Positions 12,100 through 22,551 of a stretch of DNA of 40,934 nt are shown piece after piece. The notes beneath the pieces were generated by a model. That model did no database searches. It worked only from the letters and a program-made list of their open reading frames with translations, and was not told the origin of the DNA. Where the stretch lies: the NCBI GenBank assembly GCA_022497155.1, contig MU385810.1, positions 1 to 40,934 of the forward strand, written 5' to 3'. The translations under genes and the position numbers were made by a program. Every line of letters begins with the position of its first letter. Position 1 is the stretch's first letter. This stretch comes from Whalleya microplaca (lineage: Eukaryota > Ascomycota > Sordariomycetes > Xylariales > Xylariaceae).

Positions 12100-12830
12100 T
12101 TAAAATTAATGTGCCCGATTTTTATAATAATCCCGATAAAAATACCGTAAAATTTAAAGATTAATATACCCAGATATAAAATAAGTTAGTTATTAATATT
12201 AATTATTTCGATTCCGATTATATAAAACTCCCTAAAATATAATCTCGATTAAAAAATAATATAGCTAAAAATCTCCGGCCTTATTTCCGAAAAACATATT
12301 CCGATAAAATTACCGATATAAAAATTTTACTTACCCGCTTACATTAATAATATTTCGATCGTAATTAATTTAAAAACGTAAAAGCGGAATTTTATAATAT
12401 AAAAATAATGCCCGATATCGATTTCGATATTTTTAAAAATAAATTTATTTATATTATAAAAAAAGCAAACATTTCTACTACTATATAAAAATAAAAATTC
12501 CGATAAGTTTTAATTACCTAGCTAAAATTAGCCTTAACCCTGTATTATGTCGATTTAAATTATAATTTTACTTGCTATACCTTAATTAAATCCGAAACTG
12601 CTTTAATATATAAAATAGTAAAAAAAAAGCACTTTAAAAAAATAAAAGTAAGGAAAAAATAAGAAAAACAAAAGCAAAATTATAAAAACTAAATCCCGCG
12701 TATTTAAAAATCGATAAATAATTAAACTAACCGATAAAAAAAAGCTTTCTTTATTGCCGAAAATCGATATTAATACTATAAAAAAAGGTTATTATAGCTA
12801 GAAATACTTTAATAAAAAGAAAGGCATAGC
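12100..12830 (+). pseudogene. gag: Gypsy-2 gag pseudogene with zinc-knuckle remnant
   Basis: The frame reads as a Gag capsid C-terminus, with recognisable stretches including FDIFKNKFIYII, LTLYYVDLNY and SETALIYKIV, followed by a Lys-rich segment. The CCHC knuckle near 12,766-12,815 survives as a Y..Y...GYY.....-like pattern, as expected when Cys and His codons are hit by RIP. Several stops fall at Gln or Trp positions. Gag packages the element RNA in intact relatives; here it is dead. Confidence 0.7.
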
Positions 12831-13089
12831 TAAAAATATAACTAATATTAAAAAGGACGTTTTTTTATCTTTTATTATAGCTAAATATAACTGTACTTTA
12901 GTCCTGAAATCGAACTATAGCAAGCTTTTAAATCAGTTAAAAAGAAATTAACCTTTTTAAAAAACATTACCTCCTTTCTAAAAAAAGTATTAATAATAAA
13001 TTTCGGTATAAATAAAATATTATTCGATTTTTTAAATCGGATATTCGGGGAAAAACTATTTTTTAAGAGTACAATAGCTTATAATAAAT

Positions 13090-16000
13090 TATTTTTAACT
13101 ATTAAAATCTCTTTATAAAATACGGAAGCAAATAGATATATATTTATAAATATAACATTTGCCCGTAAAATTCTTAAATACCTAAAACCTTAGCTAATTA
13201 CCGAATTTTAATTAGGTTATATTAATAATTATAATAAATAATTAGTTTAAATAATAAATACGTTTATTTCTATATATTACCGGATTTAATAACGATATAT
13301 ACTTAATATCCCTTTTATAATTATCGATATAACCCCCGATATTATTGTCGGTAAAAAATAGTTCGAGAAATATAATATATATATAAATATTAAGCAATAA
13401 CGCCTTTTATTTCCTAATAATTGGAGACATATTATTAATACTAATATCCTTATTAATAAAGCTAAATAATTAATCCTTAATCGATAAAGGGCCTTCTTAA
13501 AAGACATATAATAACGCGAGTAATAAATAACTAATAAAAATTAGCGCTATTTGACAAATAAATGTAGTTATTTTAATATAGAAAAAATTCCGAAACTTTT
13601 TTAGGTTTTAAAGCTTAGGAAAATATAAACGATATCTTATAAGGATTTAATTTAATAACGTATAAAAGAATTAAAAGCGGAGTTATAAAAAGCTAAAGTT
13701 GTTAGCCGATACTTAATCTCGGCACTACCGACCCCCGCCATTATTTTAAAACGGTTTGCTTATATATTAAATCTAAAAGACTTTATATCTTATATAGTAG
13801 TTAATAAATTTAACTAAAGTATACTATCTATAGCTAAAGTACTAACAAATAACGGAAAGCTATAAAAGCTACCGCCCGCCACTTTTAAAAAACGCCGCAA
13901 AAGCTATAAAAAAGCTTTAAACTAAGCCTTTTTATTACGCGACTAATATAGCCGTTACCGGCTAAAATATAACTGCTTAACTTAATTCCGCGATCGATTA
14001 GCCGATATAACATTTATTAAAGTAATAGCTTTTTATTATATAGCTAAAAAAATGATTTAAATATAACTAGTTTATATAAAATTAACCGACGTATCGACAA
14101 TTTAAAGTACGAGGCTTTCTTAAGTTATAACGAAATAAAGCTTCGTTAAAAAGCTTTAGAAATAATACTTTAGGTCCATTTAATATTAATACCTAGATAT
14201 ATTTAATAAAATAAACTTTAATAAATTACCCCTTTACCGACTTAAAATAAATTATAAAATCCAATTAAAAAAAACCCCTAACAAATTAAGGTATAACCCC
14301 TTATATAAAATATTATTAAAGAAATTAGAGATTTGCTGCTAATATATTACTAATAATTTATATAAAAGGTTTATCGAATCGAATGTAGCTTTTTAAGCTA
14401 CCCCTATCTTTTTTATAGCTAAGCTTAATAAAGGGATACGTTTTTATATAAATTATCGAAAGCTAAATATTATTATATATAAAAACCGTTACTTTTTGCC
14501 TTTTATTAATAAAACTTTATTACGTATTTTTAAAACTAAAATATTCATTAAAATTAATATTTGTTAAGTTTTTTACTATATATAAATATATTTAAATATT
14601 AAAAAGCTAATAATTTTCTGCATTAAATACGGAACGTATAAATATAAGGTCCTTTTTTTTAAATTAACTAACGGACTATTAACCTTTTAAAAATATATTA
14701 ATAATACCTTAATAAAATACTTAAACGATTTTTATAACGCGTATATTAATAATAATTTTTTTCTAAAAACGAGATCGATTATATTAAATATATTAATAAA
14801 ATATTAACCCGGCTATAAGTTATTAGATTATAAGCCGATTTATTTAAGTGTAAATTTTATATATAGAAAATTAAGTTTTTGGGATTTATTATAGGTATTA
14901 ATAAAATAGCTGTTAATCCCGAGAAAATCCGAGTTATCGAGTTTTAGAAAAAACTTAAAAACGTAAAAGGCGTATAGTTTTTTTTGGGATTTTATAATTT
15001 TTATTAATAATTTGTATAGAAATATAATAAAATTATTAAGCTATTTATAAATTTTACCCGGAAAAGAGAAGCTTTTAACTGGATTTACGAATGTTAGAAA
15101 GTTTTTAATAATTTAAAATATCGGTTAATTTACGTATTTATATTTCGTTATTTTTTATATGATTTAAAAACCAGACTCGAAACTGACGTTTTTGGAAATA
15201 TAATTATAGGTATAATATTTTAATAACTTTCGAAAAATTCCGAATAGTACTTTATCGTATATTATTCCGAAATTATATAAAAGGCCGAGCTTAACTATAA
15301 TATTTATAATAAAAAAATATTAGCCGTAATTCTAGTATTATAAAATTAAAAAGCTAAATTAATCGGCTTATAAAACTCCCGTTTGTTTTTTATAATAATT
15401 AATTATTACGTTTTAAAGTATTTTAGTATTAAAAAACTCTTAAATATTTGTTAAGCCGGCTAAGCCGAGCTATTAATTTAATACTATTTTATTATTACTT
15501 ATTAATTAGAATTAAAAAATGTATTAGCTAATATTTTATGTAAAAAATTCGAGAATTTAAAAATATAAAAAGCTAAATAAAAAGCCTACCGTATAATAAC
15601 TTTATTTTAATCCGTTCCTTAACTTTTTATAATCCTTACTATCGATACTATAATTTCCTATATCGATATAGCTATAATAAAAATACAAAATAAAGAAATA
15701 GGTATATTTATATTAAATTAAAATGTGGAGCTACCTTTTAATTCCGGCGTTAAGCTAGTAGATTTTTTATTAAACGCTAATGTTATATATTAAGACCTTA
15801 ATACTTACTAAAAACGTGCTTACGTTATGTTTCCGTATCTTAATTATTTTATAGCTAAACAGCTAGTATTATATACGGGCTATTTAATAGTTCCCGACTA
15901 GAATTAATTATATACCCGATTATTAATTAAAGCTTACTTTAAACTTTTTATTAGCTATTTAAGCTGTACGAAAATAAGACAACTTATAACTAAACGATAT

Positions 16001-17060
16001 TAGTAGCTAAGTTAGGCTTCCGATATAAACCGTTTTATTAATAATTATAAATACCGACTATTTAAAATCTTTAGGGATAAAAAACCTGGTTTTTTTAAAA
16101 CTATTACTGATATTTTTACAAATTTAGCAACATTTAATAATAAATTTTAAGTTTATATTTGCTAATAAAAGAGGCCGTAATAACTTACTAGTAATAATAT
16201 ACCGATTGGGTAAAAAATCTTAATATATTTTATATAATAAGTCCGCTATAGCTAAAAATATAGTAATAATATATTATTATAAACTTTTATAAGTTTATAG
16301 ATTACCTTAGTTTATTAGAAGCGACCGGGAACCTTAATTTATTATAGATTTTACCGACAAATTATTTAAGATTTTAAGTATTAAATAAAAGCTATTATTT
16401 ATAAGTTATTCACAAATTATAAAACAAGCTGAAATTATTAATATTTATATCGATTAACAATTATAATTTTTTATTAATTATTATTAAAATAACTAGTTAA
16501 ATATTATTTCTATAGTTAACGTAATATAGGCTAGCTTACTTTATAAGTCTATCGGCTACTTTTTTTATAAAACGGAACGAAAATTTCCTATGCCTTTACC
16601 TTTTAACTAGAAAGCTTATACTTAAGATTTAATATTCCTATTTCTATATAAGCGTTTTAATTGCGAAAACGCGTAATTAATAACTTAAATCTTAAAAGGC
16701 TATTTAAACTTAATACGAGAAATTATAACTTAATCGCAACTTTATATAAGCAAATAAGCTAATCGCTATTGAAAAAAGCCCGATTTCGGCTTTAATAATC
16801 GCGTATATATTTTTAAAAAGCCGGGTATAAATATAAATCGACTTAATAATAAACTTAACTATTTAATAACGAGAAACTATTATAAAATAAAAAAATAGTC
16901 GGATATTTTTACTAATTAAAATTGTTTAATATTTAAAAGAAATCCCGAATATTTTATATAAATCGTTTACGTAAATACCCTAATAACTTATTACTAAAAT
17001 AAGCTAATAAAAACCCTGAGAATAAGGTAATAAGTCTTAATAAAAAGAAAAAAATAAAAA
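13090..17060 (+). pseudogene. pol: Gypsy-2 pol pseudogene (PR-RT-RNase H-integrase-chromodomain)
   Basis: Protease: N-T-E-A at 13,119-13,130 stands where DTGA is expected. RT: LPFINKT at 14,496-14,516, with the YIDD active site mutated to YINN (Asn pair at 14,748-14,753). RNase H: ETDVFG near 15,179-15,193, with its Asp kept. Integrase: DREP*F at 16,323-16,340 stands for DRGPQF, followed by the remnant of the HPQTDGQTE block. A chromodomain-like tail, including NPEYFI near 16,947-16,964, lies around 16,890-17,060. Stops and frame changes throughout make it inactive. Confidence 0.85.
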
Positions 17061-17425
17061 GTCGATTACGTTTTATTATTATATATATATCGTAAGAAAT
17101 TATAATATCAAATATAATAAAAAAAATAAGATTTTAACCCTAAATAATACGACGTTAAAAGCTTTAAAAATAGTGTAATTATGTTATAACAATATTATAA
17201 TAAAAATCCTAATAAAACCGGACCTTTAATACGCTTAAATAACTAACGTAAAACTATTAAATATAAAAAAAACGATCCCTTTATAAAAATAATAATCGAG
17301 TAATATTATAGTCAGTAAAAAAGCTATATAAAATAAGGCGTAAATAAAATACGTATTAATAAATTGCTTTTTTAATAAATAATTAAATATATAAAATACG
17401 CTAATTTTACTTACTAGTAGTAAAG

Positions 17426-17510
17426 GCTTAGTAATACAATAGTTAGTATATAAAACCGAAGGCATCCCTTTTTTGCTTAAAAGTTATTTAGGATTCGATT
17501 CCCGGATAGA
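17426..17510 (+). other. tRNA-like segment near the Gypsy-2 3' end
   Basis: An A-box-like stretch (about 17,431-17,447) is followed by a B-box-like GGATTCGATTCCC at 17,491-17,503, one base from the pol III consensus core GGTTCGANTCC. Equivalent segments sit at the same place, upstream of the polypurine tract, in Gypsy-3 and Gypsy-5. It does not fold as a complete tRNA by eye, so I read it as a tRNA-derived 3' UTR module and not as a tRNA gene. Confidence 0.45.
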
Positions 17511-17566
17511 TTAGTTTATTACTTTTTTAAATTCTCGGGACGCAAATTTTTTTAACGGGAGGGTAA

Positions 17567-17759
17567 TATTATAGCATAAAATAAGGTATAGTCCGTGCGC
17601 ATTACGTAAGCATAGTTTAAGCCTTATACCTAATATATATAGTAAGTTGTTCGGCCGACTTTTTAGCTTAGATTTTTTCCCTTTTCCTTTATTTTAATAT
17701 TACATAAAATATATAAGAATTAAGTCGTTAAGTCACTTTAGCCTTTATAATATGTGACA
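17567..17759 (+). repeat. Gypsy-2 3' LTR
   Basis: It begins TATTATAGCATAAAA, the RIP-mutated form of TGTTATGGCA, and ends TATGTGACA. It is preceded by the polypurine tract AACGGGAGGGTAA and followed by TCCCG, the target duplication. Confidence 0.92.
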
Positions 17760-17764
17760 TCCCG

Positions 17765-18115
17765 CAATATAATCGTAACTTATTACACCACTTAATTTAT
17801 ATGTATTTTAATATACTTTCACCATAGCTTTAAGGCCTTTAAATATATATATATCACAACCATTATAACAAGTTAAAAAAGGTTTGTAATTAAGCTAAAA
17901 AGCTATAAAATTAGCTTTAATAGCTACTAGTTATATTAGCTAAAAAACATTAAAAGAAAAAGCTTTAAAAGAGGCTATAATAGTTATAAAAGTTATCGAC
18001 CTTATAAATAACTTTTAAATAGCTAACTATCCTGTTATAAAAAGCTAACAGCGTATTTAATAAAAGGAGGCTATTAAAGGCCATTAATAACTGTGTTTAA
18101 TTACCTTATTAAATA
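17765..18115. other. Gene-free AT-rich stretch
   Basis: This is sequence between Gypsy-2 and the un-mutated island. One + frame around 17,870-18,080 is rich in Lys, Ala and Ile with stops of the RIP type, so it may be the tail of an older element's protein. Nothing can be named. Composition changes to normal at about 18,116. Confidence 0.4.
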
Positions 18116-18202
18116 AGCGGTGAGTGGCTACAAGTGATTTGGGAGGTAACTTTATACTATTATTAAATTTACCTACTATTGAAATAGTAAATCTCTTTAT
18201 AT

Positions 18203-18425
18203 TTTACGTACTATCACGGTGCGTAGTAATTGCTGGAGGCAAGGCTCTAGTATTACTAGCTATTATATTAGAATCGCAAGATAAGGAAAAGAGGAACGAA
18301 TTTCCTAAGTGTGCGCTAGGGAAATTCGTTCAAGAGGACCCCGCCGGGCTAACCCCGGTGGGTGACTAATACATGCACGGGCCACGTACCACAGGTAGTC
18401 CGTGTGGACCGTGACTCGTACCATT
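18203..18425 (+). repeat. GC-rich module, copy B
   Basis: It is the diverged partner of 9,240-9,480, with the shared blocks GGCTCTAGTAT, CCCCGCCGGGC, GGTGAC and CAGGTAGTCCGTG in the same order. An 81-codon + frame (18,124-18,369, with a GTG as its only start) overlaps it, but its homology with copy A is at the DNA level and I do not call it a gene. Confidence 0.55.
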
Positions 18426-18839
18426 TTAATGGGATAAAGTGTAAGCCAACATTGGCTACGTAGGTATTTATGGCTCGAGTATATAGACAACAATACAATA
18501 GGTATATACGTACACGTAGATCTCTAATGGGACTGCTGGATAATACTCGTGACGCTAGTGCTACATATACACGCGGACCGCACCTTAGTTTCTCAGCCAT
18601 CCGCCCGGGCTAGCAGACCATACGGAATGACACCCGACAAATACCTATAACGAGTGACTCATGTACATCTACCGCTACCAAAGCTACAAGTCAAAATATA
18701 CCGAAAGAAAGAGAACAAGAATCCTCCCAGGTTATCTATCGCACCCAAGATCGACTATGCTACTCTAGCAATCATCAGGGGGGATCACTCTCAATAACGT
18801 GATAAATGGGTTCACTTACCGCAAAACAGGAAAATCGCA

Positions 18840-19162
18840 TTACATCAGTGGCTGGCGCGAGTACTTATGAACACGGTCGGGTAGGTCTGCAGCATGGGTT
18901 CCATTCATCAATGCGGCATATATCAACTCCGTAACATCGTCAGGCATGTTGCCGTGTATGTGGAAGTACTTGTCTCCGAATCTCGCATAGTCCGGCTTCG
19001 CACATTCTCTGTCCTCGATCTCGTTGAGTTCTCGTTTTCCCGGAGCAAGGCTCTCCCATGAGGCTCCGTAGACGTCGCCACCACAATCCGCACATCCGTA
19101 TCCGTCGTTAAGCTTTGGTACATTGTAGTTAACACTAGCCTTGCCCTCAAAGAAAGTTTTCA
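18840..19162 (-). CDS. Orphan 3'-terminal exon or gene fragment, unknown product
   Basis: An open frame of about 107 codons ends at a TAA (complement of 18,840-18,842) and has ordinary codon use. It lacks a convincing ATG: the frame opens at TTG just after an in-frame TAA, and the first internal ATG comes very late. It is therefore probably the last exon of a spliced gene or the 3' remnant of a truncated one. Visible features are a CADCGG motif with two close Cys residues, a Gly- and Tyr-rich N-terminal part, an acidic middle and one NGT glycosylation-type site. I recognise no family. Possible 3' splice sites lie in the first 40 bases of the frame, but no upstream exon could be supported. Confidence 0.4.
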
Positions 19163-19799
19163 ATTATAATTCAGAATATTGTTTAGCAGCACCTTAGACG
19201 AGAGGTTCAGACACTCTCTCAAAATAGCGGATGTAATATTTGTATACTTGACTATCGAGTAACAGATACATTTGATTTAAGAAGTATCGATGTCACGGGT
19301 GTAATCCATGAATACTAGGCTTTTTTTGCACATTGATAGTGCATCAGGCTTTCGTATGACTATTTAAAGATAGCAACTTGTTCCCGTATAGTGTAGAAGG
19401 TCAACGGCCCCACCCTCTCTCCCATCATTATCTGAGTTGGCCAATGGCCTTGTTATTAGCAGCGAGTAAAATCATGACGACCTTAGGTTCTTACTAACTG
19501 CCAGTGATATTAAGATTTATCTCTATCCAGGTCCTATTGCTCCAGGCTGAGCTCATCTGTAGATCTTGTATCTATTCATATTGTATCGCTTACTCACATC
19601 CCCTGGCCTCAGCAATTTGAAATTGCGGCCGAGCTCGTAGAACACGAGCTAATCAGCACTGAGAACCTCAAACTGGTAAATCTGGTTTATCAACTTATTC
19701 AGATGTTCCTAAATTATATTGGTAAGCTGAGAGGATCAAGGGACATTGCTGTCCAGGATCCTCTTTTCAGCTCAAGATGAATATTCCCAACTGCGTTTA

Positions 19800-19812
19800 A
19801 GTCTATATAGAG
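19800..19812 (+). promoter_or_regulatory. Possible TATA-like element upstream of the secreted-protein gene
   Basis: CTATATAG lies about 170 bases before the ATG in non-RIP sequence, a plausible place for a core promoter given an unknown 5' UTR. No other promoter element stands out, and fungal promoters are often TATA-less, so this is weak. Confidence 0.25.
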
Positions 19813-19976
19813 CGCAGCCGGCGGGTTCGCGATTGTTGGAATTCTATAAAACGTCGGACTCCCTCTGGAAAATCCACGGATCAAAGATAGAGACAACCTA
19901 GCAGACTCTTCTTCCATCCCTAGACTCCATATTACAGATCTTCGGCTTCCATACCCCCTTCAAATTTCGTATCAAG

Positions 19977-20435
19977 ATGCAGTTTCCCGTAAACTTCCTT
20001 CTCGCCGCCCCAGTGGCCGCGCTATCGATGATACCTATGGTCCAAGCTGTCTCTTTCGCGACGATTTGCAGCGAGCCTAACCTGGCTGGTACATGTTCTG
20101 TCCTCCAAGGTGGGAACAATGTCTGTAGTAAGCACCCCCAATGCCGTTTATGAGAAGCTCGAGACACTGAATTCTGATCTCTCTTAGCCAATCTTGGCGA
20201 CATTGGATTTGACAATCTGATCGGGTCTATCGAGCAATTCGATGGAGCATCGTGCTCTTTCTGGCTGTATACTGTTCCTCAACCACTCGTGCAGAGAAAG
20301 CCTGCTAACGCAAAGTCCAGCGGGGTAGACTGCAAGGGAGACGAACCTATCAAAGGAGCCAAGGGCACCAAGGTCATCAATCCCCAGGGTGGTGATTACC
20401 GTGCTCTCAGTTCTGCGAGATGCACTCGCAGTTGA
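19977..20435 (+). CDS. Small secreted six-cysteine protein (candidate effector), two exons
   Basis: Exon 1 is 19,977-20,127 and exon 2 is 20,188-20,435, joined across a 60-bp intron with GTAAGC donor and CTCTTAG acceptor; the splice restores one frame of 132 residues. Without splicing the frame stops after 59 codons. Residues 1-24 form a signal peptide with a hydrophobic core and a likely cut after VQA, leaving a mature protein of about 108 residues. Cysteines are at 31, 40, 50, 73, 99 and 129, enough for three disulfides. The pattern C-x8-C-x9-C, then NLGDIGFDN and a GASCSF motif, resembles small fungal secreted proteins with a beta/gamma-crystallin-like layout; that link is tentative. It carries no RIP damage and is the only complete gene here. 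A role in secretion or host interaction is inference from size, signal peptide and TE-rich location. Confidence 0.8.
20128..20187 (+). other. Intron of the secreted-protein gene
   Basis: It is 60 bp long, begins GTAAGC and ends CTCTTAG, with CTGA-type branch-point candidates near 20,167 and 20,175. Removing it joins A to CC to make the Thr codon at residue 51 and restores the reading frame. Length and signals are typical of filamentous ascomycete introns. Confidence 0.85.
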
Positions 20436-20491
20436 TGGCAGCACGACTACATGCTACCACCTGATGGAACCACTGATGGAACTGGGACACG

Positions 20492-20533
20492 CATGGAAAA
20501 AGTTTCATATATAGGCATATTCTTTTTTCCATG
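20492..20533. repeat. Inverted repeat downstream of the secreted-protein gene
   Basis: CATGGAAAAAG (20,492-20,502) pairs with CTTTTTTCCATG (20,522-20,533), with one extra T, around a 19-base loop. It begins about 57 bases after the stop codon and sits at the island's right edge. It could belong to the 3' UTR or mark a rearrangement point. Confidence 0.45.
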
Positions 20534-20695
20534 GGTTTTTATAAGTGGATAATGCTAAGCTAAGCGGAGATTACACTCCTTTATATATAAGAATATATTA
20601 CTTTTTTTCACTTAAAAATCGCAAAAATATTATAAATGTTAAATTTATAATAAAACGTAAAAATGTGACTTATATATACGGTATATATTATAAAG

Positions 20696-20926
20696 TGTTA
20701 TAAAAATTAGCTATAATGGTAATAAGTCACACCTTTTATTTAATTAATATAATTTAATAAAGCTAGAGATTTAAAAATATAAAAAGTGCGTAAATTATAT
20801 AATAGCTACCTTATTTTACTTGAATTATTATAAGGCTTATATATTATTAATTTCACGGTTTATTATTTAATTACCTTAAGCTAAAATTAAGCTAATTAAG
20901 TTATAAAATTAGGTGAATTTATAATA
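20696..20926 (+). mobile_element. Solo LTR, RIP-mutated copy
   Basis: This 231-bp copy begins TGTTATAAAAA and ends TTATAATA. It is flanked by its own 5-bp target duplication TAAAG at 20,691-20,695 and 20,927-20,931. It aligns along its whole length with the neighbouring copy at 20,966-21,199; most differences are C-to-T or G-to-A in this copy, in CpA/TpG contexts. No internal region of this family is present in the window. A short non-LTR insertion with TG...CA ends is the alternative. Confidence 0.8.
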
Positions 20927-20965
20927 TAAAGATTAAAATAATAAAAAATATAAAAACTATATACC

Positions 20966-21199
20966 TGTCACGGGAACTGGCTATGGTAGTAACAGTCATA
21001 CCTTTTGCTCAATTAATATAATGTAACAAAGCTAGAGATCTAAAACTACGGGAGGTGCGCAGGTATTTTGTATGGTGGCTACCCCACCTTACCTAATCAG
21101 CTGCGAAGTCCGTGCATCATTGATTTCACGCTTTGTTACCTTAGGCTAGAACCAGGCCAATCAGGTCACAGGATCACAGGATCAGGTGGATCCATGACA
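20966..21199 (+). mobile_element. Solo LTR, nearly un-mutated copy of the same family
   Basis: This 234-bp copy begins TGTCACGGGAACTGG, ends GGATCCATGACA and is flanked by the target duplication ATACC at 20,961-20,965 and 21,200-21,204. The ends form a short imperfect inverted repeat (TGTCACGG with CCATGACA). It lies 39 bases after the RIP-mutated copy in the same orientation, keeps CpA and TpG throughout, and contains a short tandem CACAGGAT near its end. Different target duplications show two independent insertions and rule out a simple tandem duplication. Confidence 0.82.
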
Positions 21200-21204
21200 A
21201 TACC

Positions 21205-21990
21205 TTATATAAAATAGCCTAATAATTTTTACTTATTATTATAAGTATTAAATATATAATAAAGCGTGAAAGTTTAATATATATATATATTAATAATAAT
21301 AAAAAGTAAGTTAAAGATTAAAAGTTTATTTAATATAATACCCGAGTTATATAAATGCTTTAATAAAAGTGTAAATTACGCGTTAAAGTTAAATATATAA
21401 GCCACTTTATTTACTTATATATATTACGGCTTAAAAGGAATAAAAAAACAAGGCTATTTATTACTTAATTATTTATAAAAATATTAAAGGTGAAAAAAAA
21501 TAAAAGGGATTTTTTCCCACTAGTTATAAGTAAAAATAACTAGGCTATTTCATTTAAAGTATAAAAGCCTTTCGTTTATTATTAACTTAATCTTTATAAT
21601 ATATATCACGTATATAAATCACATAATTAAGTCACTTTAATTACGCTGTTATAACGTGTTTAAATTAATTTAATAATTAACGTAATTAAAGCTTAAAGTT
21701 ATAACATTTATAACTAATTAAAAAATCCTATTTTATTACCTTTAATATTTTTATAAATAATTAAATAATAAATAATATAACATTTTTAATTTTTTTACTT
21801 TTTTAAATTAAATAAATGTTATAATATAAGCTTTATAAAATGATATAAATCTTTATAATTATAACACGCTTTATTAAAGTTTTTACACGTGTGATATAAA
21901 TAATATATAAGTGTATTAATTTAATTTATATTAGGAAAAAAAAAGAAAATATTTTTCCTTACTAACTATTATTATATTATATATAGCTAG
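21205..21990. other. Gene-free AT-rich stretch
   Basis: This is RIP-like sequence with very few CpA/TpG and no readable family motif. I see no gene, tRNA or clear repeat boundary in it. Confidence 0.5.
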
Positions 21991-21995
21991 TTTAG

Positions 21996-22027
21996 CTTAT
22001 TTTATTTTATTTTATTTTATTTTATTT
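21996..22027. repeat. (TTTTA)n microsatellite
   Basis: About six tandem copies of the pentanucleotide TTTTA, ending in TTTCAT. It lies near the unresolved far edge of the Gypsy-4 3' LTR. Confidence 0.8.
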
Positions 22028-22029
22028 CA

Positions 22030-22269
22030 TATAGTTTATGCGTATGTCCTTAAGGTAATATATATTAACGTAACTTTTTATAAAAGGCCGTTACGCTAAG
22101 ATGTAATTTTATAATGCTAAATAAGTGTTTATTTTCTAACTAAAGAAGAAAAGAAAATCAAAAAGATATATCGGCATAGCTCGAAAATATTTATACTAGC
22201 TCTCGAAAGCTATATTATTATATCGGTTTATAATCGCCGATATTTCCTACTATAATATAGCTTATTATA
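22030..22269 (-). repeat. Probable Gypsy-4 3' LTR (far edge approximate)
   Basis: On the - strand a polypurine tract, AAAGGGAGGGTAA (within 22,270-22,287), is followed at 22,269 by TATAATAAGC, the place and form expected for a RIP-mutated LTR start. The pol remnant it would belong to lies at 37.2-40.8 kb on the same strand; removing Gypsy-3 makes the two contiguous. No second LTR is available for comparison, so the lower edge is a guess. Confidence 0.4.
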
Positions 22270-22287
22270 TTACCCTCCCTTTACTTT

Positions 22288-22546
22288 TTACGTAATTGTA
22301 TCGCGTTCTTTATACCCGAGTATAAAATATATATAAATTTCTGTTAATTATTAGCTTTTTTAGCTACTAATTATTTGTTTTATTATTAATTAAAGCTGGT
22401 TCGGAAAATAATATAAAAGTACTTTTATAAAAGAATTTTTTTGTTATAAGGATTTTTAATTTTACGTTATTATTAGCTAATTAAATATAAAATAAACGCG
22501 CGTAAAATTAAAGCTCGATTCCCGTTTTTAATTAGTTTTTTATTCG
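22288..22546 (-). mobile_element. Gypsy-4 3' untranslated part, left of the Gypsy-3 insertion
   Basis: This stretch lies between the Gypsy-4 polypurine tract and the GTAAT target duplication of Gypsy-3. On the - strand it contains CTAATTAAAAACGGGAATCGA, nearly repeated on the other side of the insertion (about 37,209-37,245), which supports the join. Confidence 0.5.
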
Positions 22547-22551
22547 GTAAT

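Larger units (their letters stand above)
10564..17759 (+). mobile_element. Gypsy-2: full-length degraded Ty3/Gypsy (chromovirus-like) retrotransposon
   Basis: Both 193-bp LTRs are present, and the element is flanked by the 5-bp target duplication TCCCG at 10,559-10,563 and 17,760-17,764. A purine-rich tract (17,555-17,566) lies against the 3' LTR. Inside are a 5' reading frame, gag with a zinc-knuckle remnant, protease, RT, RNase H, integrase and a chromodomain-like tail, in normal Gypsy order. RIP has filled the frames with stops, so it is dead. It is the same family as Gypsy-3: LTR, 5' frame, gag, integrase tail and 3' UTR all align. The two are inverted relative to each other. Confidence 0.92.
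18116..20560. other. Island of normal base composition, not affected by RIP
   Basis: CpA and TpG return to ordinary frequency and GC content rises, abruptly on both sides. It contains GC-rich module copy B, an orphan coding fragment (18,840-19,162) and an intact two-exon secreted-protein gene (19,977-20,435). Single-copy sequence is spared by RIP, so this is most simply unique host or cargo DNA trapped between repeats. Between 18,426 and 18,839, and between 19,164 and 19,976, I see no further gene that I can support. Confidence 0.8.

Noticed and set aside
17426..17510. A functional tRNA gene
   Set aside because: The B box is good but no complete cloverleaf or anticodon stem could be drawn, and related copies occur at the same place in other retrotransposons.
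18124..18369. An 81-codon open frame on the + strand
   Set aside because: It starts with GTG, has no recognisable domain, and its similarity with the 9.24 kb copy is at DNA level with frames not conserved.
18305..18600. Two overlapping - strand frames of 62 and 83 codons
   Set aside because: They overlap the GC-rich module in conflicting frames and show no domain; open frames of this length are expected by chance in normal-composition DNA.
19714..20444. Three - strand open frames of 67, 105 and 86 codons
   Set aside because: The last two are antisense to the secreted-protein gene and the first lies in its upstream region; none shows motifs or a credible start.
20696..21199. A simple tandem duplication of about 230 bp
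   Set aside because: Each copy has a different 5-bp flanking duplication, and the copies are separated by 39 bases, which indicates two independent insertions.
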